The translations under genes and the position numbers were made by a program. Under the pieces are notes generated by a model. That model saw only the letters and a program-made list of their open reading frames with translations. It was not told the origin of the DNA and made no database searches. A DNA stretch of 64,000 bases, taken from Limnohabitans_A sp049655425. Lineage in GTDB: Bacteria > Pseudomonadota > Gammaproteobacteria > Burkholderiales > Burkholderiaceae_C. The DNA lies in NCBI GenBank assembly GCA_049655425.1, contig JBASJS010000003.1, positions 1,240,001 to 1,304,000 on the forward strand, read 5' to 3'. This document shows, in pieces, positions 51,533 to 59,542 of the stretch (positions within the stretch are counted from its first letter, which is position 1; each line of letters opens with the position of its first letter).

Positions 51533-52498
51533 TTAGGCCGCTACCGGCTTGAACTGATACCCGTTGCCACTGGCTTCCATCGTGCCAAACGCTGGGAATG
51601 GAAAGTGGAAGCCACCGGCCATCATTTTGTCTTTGACCAACATGTCAAACACCCGGCGACGAGACACACGTGCCATGGCGGGGTTCATGTCAAACAACAC
51701 AGACCAGTCGGGTGCGCGGGCAAACAGCGAAGGCACGTTGGTGATGTCGGCCACGTAGGCAAACGATTGGCCTTCAGAGTCCATGCGGAACAAGGTGTGA
51801 CCGGGGGTGTGGCCGAATGCCGCCACAGAAGTAATACCAGGCGCCACCGCAGCACCCGATTCAAACTTGACCAACTGATCGCCACCCAAATTGCCCAGTG
51901 CGCGGCGAACGCCCATGAAGGCGCCTTTCATGGCGGGGGGTGCGGCTTCCATGCGTGCATCGTCCATCCAGAAAGCATGCTCTGCAGAGGGCACGTGAAC
52001 GCGGGCGTTGGGGTACACCAATTGGCCCGCTTTGTTGCGCAAGCCGTTGATGTGGTCGCCGTGGAAGTGGCTCAACACCACGTTATTGATGTCGGTGGGT
52101 TTGAGGCCCACAGCGGCCAAGTTGGCAGCCAGTTTGCCCGTGGTGGGCGGGCCATTGTCGGCAAAGCCAGTATCAAACAAGTAGCGCTGATCGCCATTGA
52201 CCAACAAGAAGGGGGTGTAGGGCACATCGATGTAATCGGTGGGCAGGTTTTGGCTGGCCAACAAAGCTTTGACTTGCTCTAGGGGGGCATTGGTCACAAA
52301 CTCTTCGCCCAAGGGACGACGCACGGCGCCATCGTTCAAGGCGATGATTTCCATCTTGCCTAGCTTCATGCGCTTGTGGCCCACGGCGGGCAAGTCGGGC
52401 AAGCCAAAGTTGGGCGCAGATTGCGACCATACCGAGGAGAAAGTAAGAGCGGATGCGCCGGCAATGCCAGCACCCAAAAACAAGCGTCTGTCCAACAT
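51533..52498 (-). CDS. MBL-fold metallo-hydrolase with twin-arginine signal
   Basis: 321 residues. The N-terminus MLDRRLFLGAGIAGASALTF is a likely Tat signal, so the protein is probably folded with its metals before export. The zinc motif is HFHGDHINGL (HxHxDH), with further ligands in the VHVPSAEHAFW region and AFGHTPGHTLFRMD. Relatives are lactonases and other hydrolases (MBL quorum-quencher-like). The substrate is unknown. It is not clearly part of either neighbouring operon. Confidence 0.9.
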   Translation of the reverse strand: MLDRRLFLGAGIAGASALTFSSVWSQSAPNFGLPDLPAVGHKRMKLGKMEIIALNDGAVRRPLGEEFVTNAPLEQVKALLASQNLPTDYIDVPYTPFLLVNGDQRYLFDTGFADNGPPTTGKLAANLAAVGLKPTDINNVVLSHFHGDHINGLRNKAGQLVYPNARVHVPSAEHAFWMDDARMEAAPPAMKGAFMGVRRALGNLGGDQLVKFESGAAVAPGITSVAAFGHTPGHTLFRMDSEGQSFAYVADITNVPSLFARAPDWSVLFDMNPAMARVSRRRVFDMLVKDKMMAGGFHFPFPAFGTMEASGNGYQFKPVAA

Positions 52499-52625
52499 GG
52501 TGAGGTCTCCTCAGTTTTATAAACGCTCAATATACCAATGGCACACCATGTTATGGGTGGCTCATTGAAATGTCCCTCCTCTTAGCACGTTAAGTCATTC
52601 CGTATTGGACCGACCTTCGCTTGAC

Positions 52626-52658
52626 CATGCGGTGATTACGCCCCACAATCACCGCATG
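52626..52658. promoter_or_regulatory. perfect 12-bp dyad containing the Fic start codon
   Basis: CATGCGGTGATT (52626-52637) and AATCACCGCATG (52647-52658) are exact inverse complements with a nine-base spacer. The right arm contains the ATG at 52656. It could be an operator or an mRNA hairpin that hides the start codon. No Shine-Dalgarno is visible outside it. Confidence 0.7.
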
Positions 52659-53777
52659 AAACGCGGAGAAAAAATCTACATTTGGCAGCAAAAAACGTGG
52701 CCCCAATGGACTTACGACCAGCCGTCACTGGCCTCTCTGCTAGCGCAAGTGCATTTGGCACAAGGTCGCCTACAGGGGCGCTTGCACGACCTCGGCATGG
52801 ATCTGCGCGACCAAGCTACCCTTCGCGTTCTGACTGAAGACGTACTCAAAACCAGTGAAATCGAAGGTGAATCCCTCAACCCCGCGTCTGTCAGATCATC
52901 CATTGCACGCAGGCTAGGCGTTGACATTGGCGCATTAGCCCCCTCCGACCGGCATGTCGATGGCGTGGTTGAAATGGTGCTCGATGCCATCCAGCAACAC
53001 AGCACAAAGCTCACGGCAAAACGCTTGTACGGTTGGCATGCCGCCATGTTCCCAACAGGCTACAGCGGTCTTTCAAAAATACGGGTGGGCCAATGGCGCA
53101 ATGATGCACAAGGTCCTATGCAAGTGGTCTCGGGCGCCATGACTCGACAAAAAATTCATTACGAAGCGCCTCCTGCGCCACAAGTGAATGCCGAGATGGC
53201 AAGCTTCATCCGCTGGTTCAACGCAGACCATCAAGACGACCCCGTCATCAAGGCCGGTCTTGCACATTTGTGGTTTGTCACAGTTCACCCCTTTGACGAT
53301 GGCAACGGCCGCATTGCGCGCGCTGTGGGCGACATGGCACTTGCACGCGCAGAAGGCTCGGTGCAACGCTATTACAGTTTGTCAGCCCAAATACAACGTG
53401 AACGCAAAACCTATTACGCGCAACTAGAAGCCACACAAAAGGGCAAGCTTGATGTCACGCAATGGTTAGCGTGGTTTCTGGCCTGTTTACTCAGAGCTCT
53501 GCAGGGCGCAGACCAAATTTTGGCAGCAGTACTCAACAAAGCTCGTTATTGGCAGGCTTGGGCGGGTACGCCCCTTAACGCACGCCAAGTCAAGCTACTG
53601 AACAAAATGCTCGATGGTTTAGAAGGAAAACTGACCACCAGCAAGTGGGCCGCCATTGGCAAATGCTCGCAAGACACGGCCCTGCGTGACATTGCAGAAT
53701 TATTAGACCGCCAAGTGCTCATGCGCTCAGAAGCCAGCGGCAGAAGTACGAGCTATGAACTCACACCGCTGCGTTAA
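52656..53777 (+). CDS. Fic-domain protein (DUF4172-Fic)
   Basis: About 373 residues from the ATG at 52656, which matches the start expected for the DUF4172 N-terminus (KIYIWQQKTWPQWTYD); a TTG at 52605 gives an unlikely extension. The Fic motif HPFDDGNGRIAR has His211, which is needed for AMP transfer. TSEIEGE at about 66-72 matches the N-terminal inhibitory (S/T)xxxE(G/N) motif, so activity is probably self-restrained. The C-terminus looks like a winged helix (KWAAIGKCSQDTALRDIAELLDR). Targets are unknown and no separate antitoxin gene is seen. Confidence 0.93.
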   Translation: MKRGEKIYIWQQKTWPQWTYDQPSLASLLAQVHLAQGRLQGRLHDLGMDLRDQATLRVLTEDVLKTSEIEGESLNPASVRSSIARRLGVDIGALAPSDRHVDGVVEMVLDAIQQHSTKLTAKRLYGWHAAMFPTGYSGLSKIRVGQWRNDAQGPMQVVSGAMTRQKIHYEAPPAPQVNAEMASFIRWFNADHQDDPVIKAGLAHLWFVTVHPFDDGNGRIARAVGDMALARAEGSVQRYYSLSAQIQRERKTYYAQLEATQKGKLDVTQWLAWFLACLLRALQGADQILAAVLNKARYWQAWAGTPLNARQVKLLNKMLDGLEGKLTTSKWAAIGKCSQDTALRDIAELLDRQVLMRSEASGRSTSYELTPLR

Positions 53778-53820
53778 AGCGATGAACCGTTCGTGTTTTA
53801 GCCATTTTTTCGCGTTGCCT

Positions 53821-54108
53821 CTACAAACCCTGAACGGCAACTAAGCGCGCGCGGCTGCACTCATCGCGGATACTTTTAAGGCCTTGATAGACGGGACCGT
53901 TGTAGAAGCTTTCAAACGCGGCAATGTCGGGAAATTCCAAAATAACAATGCGCCTAGGCTCCCAATCGCCTTCGTAAACGCGGTGCTCGCCGGCACGCGC
54001 CAAGTACTTGCCACCGGCTGCTTCTAGGGCAGGTTTAACGCCCGCCATGAATTCTTGGTAGCGGGTTAAGTCAAAAATTTCCACATCAAAAATCACATAA
54101 GCGCTCAT
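53821..54108 (-). CDS. DUF1330 protein
   Basis: A 95-residue DUF1330 protein from the ATG at 54108; the frame extends to 54210 but would cross the LexA box and umuD start. It shows the family pattern AYVIFDVEIFDLTRYQEFMAGVKPALEAAGGKYLARAG, then RRIVILEFPDIAAFESFYNGPVYQGLKSIR. This ferredoxin-like-fold family is common but uncharacterised. It is divergent from umuD across about 95 bases and converges with the Fic gene. Confidence 0.87.
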   Translation of the reverse strand: MSAYVIFDVEIFDLTRYQEFMAGVKPALEAAGGKYLARAGEHRVYEGDWEPRRIVILEFPDIAAFESFYNGPVYQGLKSIRDECSRARLVAVQGL

Positions 54109-54175
54109 GCGTTCTCCTTGTGTTTGGGGCTTACTAGCAGCTTGATTTGCGAGCTTAAATATTACACTTGAAATG

Positions 54176-54191
54176 CTGTATTTATATACAG
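54176..54191. promoter_or_regulatory. LexA (SOS) box of umuDC
   Basis: CTGTATTTATATACAG matches the CTGT-N8-ACAG LexA consensus perfectly and lies 12 bases before the umuD start codon. The divergent DUF1330 gene starts 67 bases to its left, so the box could also affect that gene. Confidence 0.92.
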
Positions 54192-54203
54192 TATTATTGA
54201 GGT

Positions 54204-54635
54204 ATGACAAGCCATCAGCCAGTTCCTTTAGACCCCTCCGCCCCCAAGCTGTGGCTCAACATGTGCGCCTGGAAAGTGCCCGCTGGTTTTCCCTCGCCCG
54301 CAGCCGACCACACCCAAAAACGCATCGATCTCAACGACCACCTCATTCGCAACAAAGAAGCCACGTTCATTTTCAAAGTGAAGGGCGACTCCATGGTGGG
54401 TGCGGGCATTTACGAAGGCGATGCGCTGGTCATTGACCGCTCGATTGAAGCCAAGCACAACAACATTGTGTTGGCCGTGCTCAACAACGAGTTCACCGTG
54501 AAGCGTTTGTACAAGCGCGGTGGCGTGGTCAAGCTGGTGGCCGAAAACAATTTGTATCCGCCCATTGTGGTCAAGAGCGGCGAAGAGCTCAGCGTTTGGG
54601 GCGTGGTGACGTACAACTTGCACAAGTTGTATTGA
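54204..54635 (+). CDS. umuD: UmuD-type translesion polymerase subunit
   Basis: 143 residues of the S24 peptidase/LexA fold. Ala27-Gly28 in VPAGFPSP is the likely self-cleavage site, Ser63 in KGDSM the nucleophile and Lys100 in EFTVKRLY the general base. RecA-DNA filaments promote cleavage to UmuD', which joins UmuC to form DNA polymerase V. The LexA box upstream makes it SOS-inducible. umuC starts 27 bases downstream. Confidence 0.95.
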   Translation: MTSHQPVPLDPSAPKLWLNMCAWKVPAGFPSPAADHTQKRIDLNDHLIRNKEATFIFKVKGDSMVGAGIYEGDALVIDRSIEAKHNNIVLAVLNNEFTVKRLYKRGGVVKLVAENNLYPPIVVKSGEELSVWGVVTYNLHKLY

Positions 54636-54662
54636 GGCCTCCTCAATCTGTCGTGTATCGCT

Positions 54663-55946
54663 ATGAGTTCTGCCACACCAGCACCCGTTCAACAACTGGC
54701 CTTGGTCGATTGCAACAACTTCTACGTCAGTTGCGAGCGATTGTTCCGCCCCGACCTGCGCAACGTGCCCGTGGTGGTACTGTCCAACAACGACGGCTGC
54801 GTGGTGTCGCGCTCCAACGAAGCCAAGGCTTTGGGCGTGCGCATGGGCCAGCCCTGGTTTGAGTGCAAAGCTTTGGTGGCCGAGCACGGCGTGTTTGCGC
54901 TCAGCAGCAACTACGCTTTGTACGCAGACTTATCCAACCGCGTAATGCAAATTTTGAGCGACTATTCGCCGCGCGCCGAGGTGTATTCCATTGACGAATG
55001 TTTTGTCGACCTCACCGGCACCCCCAACCTGCGCGAGGTAAGTTACGCCATGCGCCAGCGCGTGGTGCAGTGGACGGGCATACCGGTGTGCGTGGGCATT
55101 GGCCCCACCAAAACATTGGCCAAGCTGGCCAACCATGTGGCCAAGAAGCATCCGCGCTCGCAAGGCGTTTTCAATTTCAACGCGCTCACTGAAGCGCAAA
55201 AAGAAAAGCTGCTCACGCAATTGCCAGTAGAAGAAGTGTGGGGCGTAGGCCGCAAACTCACCAAGTGTTTAGCCCAGTACAACATTCACACGGTTCAAGA
55301 TTTAAAAACCGCACACACCCCCACACTGCGCGCAGACTTTGGCGTGGTGATTGAAAAAACGCAACGCGAATTGCAAGAAATTCCGTGTGTCGATTTGCAA
55401 GAAGTCACGCCCGACAAACAGCAAATCATTTCCAGCCGATCGTTTGGCAACATGGTGACCGAGCTGCCCGTTTTAAAAGATGCGCTGTCTACGTTTGTGG
55501 CCAACGCCTGCGCCAAACTGCGCGCACAAAATAGCCAAGCCGCCCTCATTCAAGTGTTCTTGCACACCAACCGTTTTAGAAAAGATTTACCGCAATACTC
55601 GCCCAGCTTGGCGGTGCCACTGCCCTACCCCACCAACGACAGTCTGGTCATTTTTAGATGGGTAGACGCGCTGTGCGAGCGCATGTACAAGCCCGAGTAC
55701 CAATACAAAAAGGCGGGCATTGTGTTGAGTGATATCAGTCCGGTATCGCACTATCAAGGCGACCTGTTAGAAGAGCCTGCGCCAGCGCAAGGCACGCTCA
55801 TGCAAACCTTGGACGCGCTGAACCAGCGCTTTGGCCGCGGCGCGGTGAAGGTGTCCACGCAAGGGGCCTACAGCGGTTGGCAAATGCGACAAGAAAGACG
55901 ATCTCCCAACTACACTACGGACTGGGCAGAGGTACCGGTGGTTTAA
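54663..55946 (+). CDS. umuC: UmuC, DNA polymerase V catalytic subunit
   Basis: 427 residues of Y-family DNA polymerase. Palm-domain acids lie in LVDCNNFYVSCERLF and YSIDECFVDLTG, with NNDGCVVSRSNEAK in the fingers. The helix-hairpin region GIGPTKTLAKLANHVAK and VWGVGRKL are also typical, and the C-terminal DUF4113-like part includes QRFGRGAVKVSTQGA. It copies past DNA lesions with low fidelity after SOS induction together with UmuD'. Confidence 0.96.
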   Translation: MSSATPAPVQQLALVDCNNFYVSCERLFRPDLRNVPVVVLSNNDGCVVSRSNEAKALGVRMGQPWFECKALVAEHGVFALSSNYALYADLSNRVMQILSDYSPRAEVYSIDECFVDLTGTPNLREVSYAMRQRVVQWTGIPVCVGIGPTKTLAKLANHVAKKHPRSQGVFNFNALTEAQKEKLLTQLPVEEVWGVGRKLTKCLAQYNIHTVQDLKTAHTPTLRADFGVVIEKTQRELQEIPCVDLQEVTPDKQQIISSRSFGNMVTELPVLKDALSTFVANACAKLRAQNSQAALIQVFLHTNRFRKDLPQYSPSLAVPLPYPTNDSLVIFRWVDALCERMYKPEYQYKKAGIVLSDISPVSHYQGDLLEEPAPAQGTLMQTLDALNQRFGRGAVKVSTQGAYSGWQMRQERRSPNYTTDWAEVPVV

Positions 55947-55971
55947 GCGCTTTTAATTTCTGGAGAGCTTC

Positions 55972-57051
55972 ATGGCTGATTTGTTTGAAAACCCAATGGG
56001 TTTGTGCGGTTTCGAGTTCGTAGAGTTTGCGTCCCCTGTGGCAGGTGTCATAGAGCCCTTGTTTGAAAAAATGGGCTTTTCTTTGGTCGCCAAACACCGC
56101 TCCAAAGACGTGGTGCTGTACCGCCAAGGCGACATCAATTTCATTGTCAATCGCGAGCCTAGAAGCCTAGCGGGTTACTTTGCTGCAGAGCACGGTCCGT
56201 GCGCATGTGCGCTGGCATTTCGGGTCAAAGACTCTCACAAAGCCTACGCCCGTGCGCTAGACATGGGCGCGCAACCCGTCGAGGTACCGACAGGGCCGAT
56301 GGAGTTAAGACTGCCTGCCATCAAAGGCATCGGCGGTGCGCCCCTGTACTTGATCGATCGTTACGAAGATGGCCGAAGCATTTACGACATTGACTTTGAA
56401 TTCATCGAAGGTGCAGACCGCCATCCCGTGGGCCATGGCTTCAAAATCATCGACCACCTTACCCACAACGTGTACAAAGGTCGCATGGCGTTTTGGGGCG
56501 CTTTTTACGAGAAGATTTTTAACTTCCGAGAAATTCGTTACTTCGACATCAAGGGCACGCACACAGGCCTCACCAGTCGCGCCATGACGGCACCCGATGG
56601 CCTCATTCGGATTCCGTTGAACGAAGAATCTGGCAAAAATGGCGGACAAATTGAAGAGTATTTGATGCAGTTCAACGGCGAAGGCATTCAGCACATTGCT
56701 TTGCGCACGGACGACCTGATGAAAAGCGTTGACGCCCTGCAAATGGCGGGCATTCCCCTCATGACAGCGCCCAACGACATCTACTACGAGATGCTAGAAG
56801 AGCGCCTAAAAGGCCATGGCGAACCAGTGGCAGAATTGCAGGCACGCGGCATCTTGTTGGATGGCTCGACGGCCAATGGTGAAAAGCGTTTGTTATTGCA
56901 AATCTTCTCGCAAACTTTACTAGGCCCAGTGTTTTTTGAGTTTATTCAGCGTAAGGCCGATGAGGGCTTTGGCGAAGGCAACTTCAAAGCATTGTTTGAG
57001 TCCTTAGAACGTGATCAAATTAGACGTGGCGCCCTTCAAGTAGACGCCTAA
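55972..57051 (+). CDS. hppD: 4-hydroxyphenylpyruvate dioxygenase
   Basis: 359 residues of two VOC-type halves. The iron ligands are probably His162 (IIDHLTHN), His241 (GIQHIALRTDD) and Glu323 (FFEFIQRK), the usual facial triad. C-terminal elements such as LLLQIFSQTLLGP fit HPPD. It converts 4-hydroxyphenylpyruvate to homogentisate in tyrosine catabolism. A ribosome binding site (TGGAGAG) precedes the ATG. A VOC gene follows after nine bases. Homogentisate dioxygenase is not in the window. Confidence 0.95.
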   Translation: MADLFENPMGLCGFEFVEFASPVAGVIEPLFEKMGFSLVAKHRSKDVVLYRQGDINFIVNREPRSLAGYFAAEHGPCACALAFRVKDSHKAYARALDMGAQPVEVPTGPMELRLPAIKGIGGAPLYLIDRYEDGRSIYDIDFEFIEGADRHPVGHGFKIIDHLTHNVYKGRMAFWGAFYEKIFNFREIRYFDIKGTHTGLTSRAMTAPDGLIRIPLNEESGKNGGQIEEYLMQFNGEGIQHIALRTDDLMKSVDALQMAGIPLMTAPNDIYYEMLEERLKGHGEPVAELQARGILLDGSTANGEKRLLLQIFSQTLLGPVFFEFIQRKADEGFGEGNFKALFESLERDQIRRGALQVDA

Positions 57052-57060
57052 AGGAAAGTC

Positions 57061-57588
57061 ATGAAAATTAGCAGAATTCACCATGCAGCCTATCGCTGCA
57101 AAGACGCCAAAGAAACAGTCGAGTGGTACGCCAAAAACTTGAACATGGATTTTGTGCTGGCCATTGCCGAAGACTTGGTACCATCCACCAAAGCACCCGA
57201 CCCCTACATGCACATCTTTTTAGATGCAGGTGGCGGCAATGTTTTGGCCTTCTTCGAATTGCCCAACGCCCCCGAAATGGGTCGTGACGAAAACACCCCA
57301 GCATGGGTGCAGCACATGGCCTTTGAAGTAGACAGCATGGAAACCTTGCTGGCCGCCAAAGCCAAGCTAGAGGCCAACGGCGTTGAAGTGCTGGGCCCAA
57401 CCAACCACACCATCTTCAAAAGCATTTACTTCTTTGACCCCAACGGTCACCGCTTGGAACTGGCTACCAACACCGGCACGCCCGAGATGTACAAAACCTT
57501 GGACGAAGTGAAGTGGGACATGCTGAACGAGTGGAGCAAAACCAAGCGTGCACCCAAACATGCGGCTTGGATGCATGAACCTTCTTAA
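57061..57588 (+). CDS. VOC-family protein linked to hppD
   Basis: 175 residues with metal-site candidates in RIHHAAYRCKD, HIFLDAGGG, VQHMAFEVDS and NGHRLELAT. It resembles glyoxalase/ring-cleavage-type VOC enzymes. The start is nine bases after the hppD stop, suggesting a role in aromatic amino acid breakdown, but the reaction is not known. Its end faces hrcA across a shared hairpin. Confidence 0.87.
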   Translation: MKISRIHHAAYRCKDAKETVEWYAKNLNMDFVLAIAEDLVPSTKAPDPYMHIFLDAGGGNVLAFFELPNAPEMGRDENTPAWVQHMAFEVDSMETLLAAKAKLEANGVEVLGPTNHTIFKSIYFFDPNGHRLELATNTGTPEMYKTLDEVKWDMLNEWSKTKRAPKHAAWMHEPS

Positions 57589-57589
57589 T

Positions 57590-57624
57590 TGAAAAACGAG
57601 TCAGTCGATTTATTTCGACTGACT
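57590..57624 (-). terminator. terminator of hrcA
   Basis: AGTCAGTCGA and TCGACTGACT form a perfect ten-base stem around a six-base loop, overlapping the last codons of hrcA. Read leftward, it is followed by CGTTTTTC, the expected T tract. Confidence 0.75.
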
Positions 57625-58614
57625 TAGCGCGTTGCCAACCATCTTGGACGTGATGTCTACAATTTGAATCATGCGCTCATAGGGCATACGCGTAGGACCA
57701 ATGACGCCCAAGGTGCCCACAATATGACCGTCTACCTCATAAGGCGCACTGACCACCGACAACTCTTGCATGGGCACAAACTGGCTTTCGCCGCCAATGA
57801 AAATACGCACACCATCGGCCTGACTAGACACATCCAGCAAACGCATGAGCTGCGTTTTTTGCTCGAACAAATCGAAAGCCTGTCGCAAGTTGCCCATATC
57901 GCTAGAAAAGTCGCTGACCGACAACAAGTTGCGCTCGCCAGAAATCACCACATCGCCTTCGTCTTCGCTCAGGGCTTCTGAACTCATTTGCACAGCAGCC
58001 TGCATCAGGCTGGCAATTTCAGATTGCAAGTTGACCAACTCTTGCTTGACCCGCATGCGCACTTGTTCGATGGCCATGCCGGCATAGTGAGCGTTCAAAT
58101 AATTAGAAGCTTCTATGAGCTGGCTTTGCGAATAATCGGCCTCGGTAAAGATGACCCGGTTTTGCACATCGCCCTCGGGCGAAACAATGATCAACAGCAC
58201 CCGTTTTTCGGACAAACGCAAAAACTCAATGTGCCTGAACACCGATGCGCGCTTGGGCGCCATGACCACACCCACGTAGTGCGACAGGCTAGAAAGCATA
58301 TTGGCGGCGTTGGCAATGACCTTCTGCGGTTGGTCGGGCGCCAGGCGATGGGTGGGCAATTCGCCCTTTTGAACCGTGAGCATGGTGTCGACAAATAGGC
58401 GGTAACCCCTATTGGTGGGCACCCTGCCAGCAGATGTATGCGGGCTGGCAATTAAGCCCAATTCCTCAAGGTCAGACATGACATTTCGGATGGTGGCAGG
58501 GGATAATTCCAATCCAGAAGCTTTGGAAAGCGTGCGCGACCCTACCGGCTGGCCGTCCGCAATGTAGCGTTCAACCAGGGCTTTGAGTAATAACTTGGCA
58601 CGATCATCTAGCAT
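57610..58614 (-). CDS. hrcA: heat-inducible transcription repressor HrcA
   Basis: 334 residues. The N-terminal winged helix includes KALVERYIADGQPVGSRTLSK, and LSPATIRNVMSDLEELGLIASPHTSAGRVPTNRGYRLFVD is the family signature. A GAF-like domain with FIGGE follows. HrcA binds the CIRCE element upstream of groE and dnaK and is kept active by GroEL. No CIRCE copy was noticed next to this gene, so its targets are elsewhere. It is divergent from nadK, a usual arrangement in Burkholderiales. Confidence 0.97.
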   Translation of the reverse strand: MLDDRAKLLLKALVERYIADGQPVGSRTLSKASGLELSPATIRNVMSDLEELGLIASPHTSAGRVPTNRGYRLFVDTMLTVQKGELPTHRLAPDQPQKVIANAANMLSSLSHYVGVVMAPKRASVFRHIEFLRLSEKRVLLIIVSPEGDVQNRVIFTEADYSQSQLIEASNYLNAHYAGMAIEQVRMRVKQELVNLQSEIASLMQAAVQMSSEALSEDEGDVVISGERNLLSVSDFSSDMGNLRQAFDLFEQKTQLMRLLDVSSQADGVRIFIGGESQFVPMQELSVVSAPYEVDGHIVGTLGVIGPTRMPYERMIQIVDITSKMVGNALSQSK

Positions 58615-58642
58615 TCGGTCATTTTAATGATGTAATTTGAGA

Positions 58643-59539
58643 ATGAAATCTAAATTTCGTCACGTTGCGCTATTTGGCAAGTACCACACCACGGTTACGG
58701 GGGCCGCTTTGGAAAGCTCGCGCCGAGTGCTGGACGAGGTTGCTCAGTTCATCAGTCGCATCGGCGCCGAGGTGGTTCTAGAAGAAGGCACCTCAGAGCA
58801 CCTAGGGCTCAACCTTTACCCCACCCTCAAAATGGCCGACATTGGCAAGCAATGCGACTTGGGCGTGGTCATTGGCGGCGACGGCACCATGTTGGGCATT
58901 GGCCGGCAGGTAGCGCAATATGGTTTGCCCCTCATTGGCATCAACCAAGGTCGCTTGGGTTTTATCACCGACATTCCCATTGAAGAATTTGCACAAACCC
59001 TCAAGCCCATGTTGATGGGCGACTTTGAGGAAGAGCAGCGCAGCATGCTGCACGCCCAAGTTTGGCGCGACAAACATTGCGTGTTCGATGCGTTCGCCAT
59101 GAACGACGTGGTGGTCAACCGCGGTGCCACCTCAGGCATGGTCGAGTTGCGCATTGAAGTCGATGGCCGCTTTGTGGCCACCCAGCGCGCTGACGGTCTC
59201 ATTGTGGCCACCCCCACCGGCTCTACGGCCTATTCTTTGTCGGCTGGCGGCCCTCTCATGCACCCCAATTTGGGCGGCTGGGTCATTGCACCAATTGCGC
59301 CGCACACCCTGTCAAACCGCCCCATCGTGCTGCCAGACACTTCCAAAATCAGCATCGAAATTGTGTCGGGCCGCGATGCCAGTGCCAACTTCGACATGCA
59401 GTCTTTGGCCAGCCTCATGATTGGCGATCAGATTACCGTCGAGCAGTCGAAGTACAAAGTGCGCTTTTTGCATCCCCAAGGATGGAACTACTTTGACACG
59501 CTGCGCAAAAAAATGCATTGGAACGAGGGAGGCGTTTAA
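58643..59539 (+). CDS. nadK: NAD kinase
   Basis: 298 residues from the ATG at 58643 (an in-frame TTG at 58637 adds two). The GGDGTMLG motif carries the catalytic Asp. The NE-type motif appears as MNDVV, then PTGSTAYSLSAGGP and the SNRPIVLP region. It phosphorylates NAD to NADP with ATP. It lies 28 bases from the hrcA start and recN follows after three bases. Confidence 0.96.
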   Translation: MKSKFRHVALFGKYHTTVTGAALESSRRVLDEVAQFISRIGAEVVLEEGTSEHLGLNLYPTLKMADIGKQCDLGVVIGGDGTMLGIGRQVAQYGLPLIGINQGRLGFITDIPIEEFAQTLKPMLMGDFEEEQRSMLHAQVWRDKHCVFDAFAMNDVVVNRGATSGMVELRIEVDGRFVATQRADGLIVATPTGSTAYSLSAGGPLMHPNLGGWVIAPIAPHTLSNRPIVLPDTSKISIEIVSGRDASANFDMQSLASLMIGDQITVEQSKYKVRFLHPQGWNYFDTLRKKMHWNEGGV

Positions 59540-59542
59540 GCC

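Noticed and set aside
51605..52282. 225-codon plus-strand frame opposite the MBL-fold gene
   Set aside because: It is histidine- and glutamine-rich without any recognisable domain and is antisense to a clear metallo-hydrolase.
54228..54887. 219-codon minus-strand frame opposite umuD and umuC
   Set aside because: It lies wholly antisense to two well-supported genes and across the LexA-regulated operon; its composition is that of a shadow frame.
58615..58642. CIRCE element upstream of hrcA
   Set aside because: The intergenic bases contain no TTAGCACTC-N9-GAGTGCTAA-like repeat.
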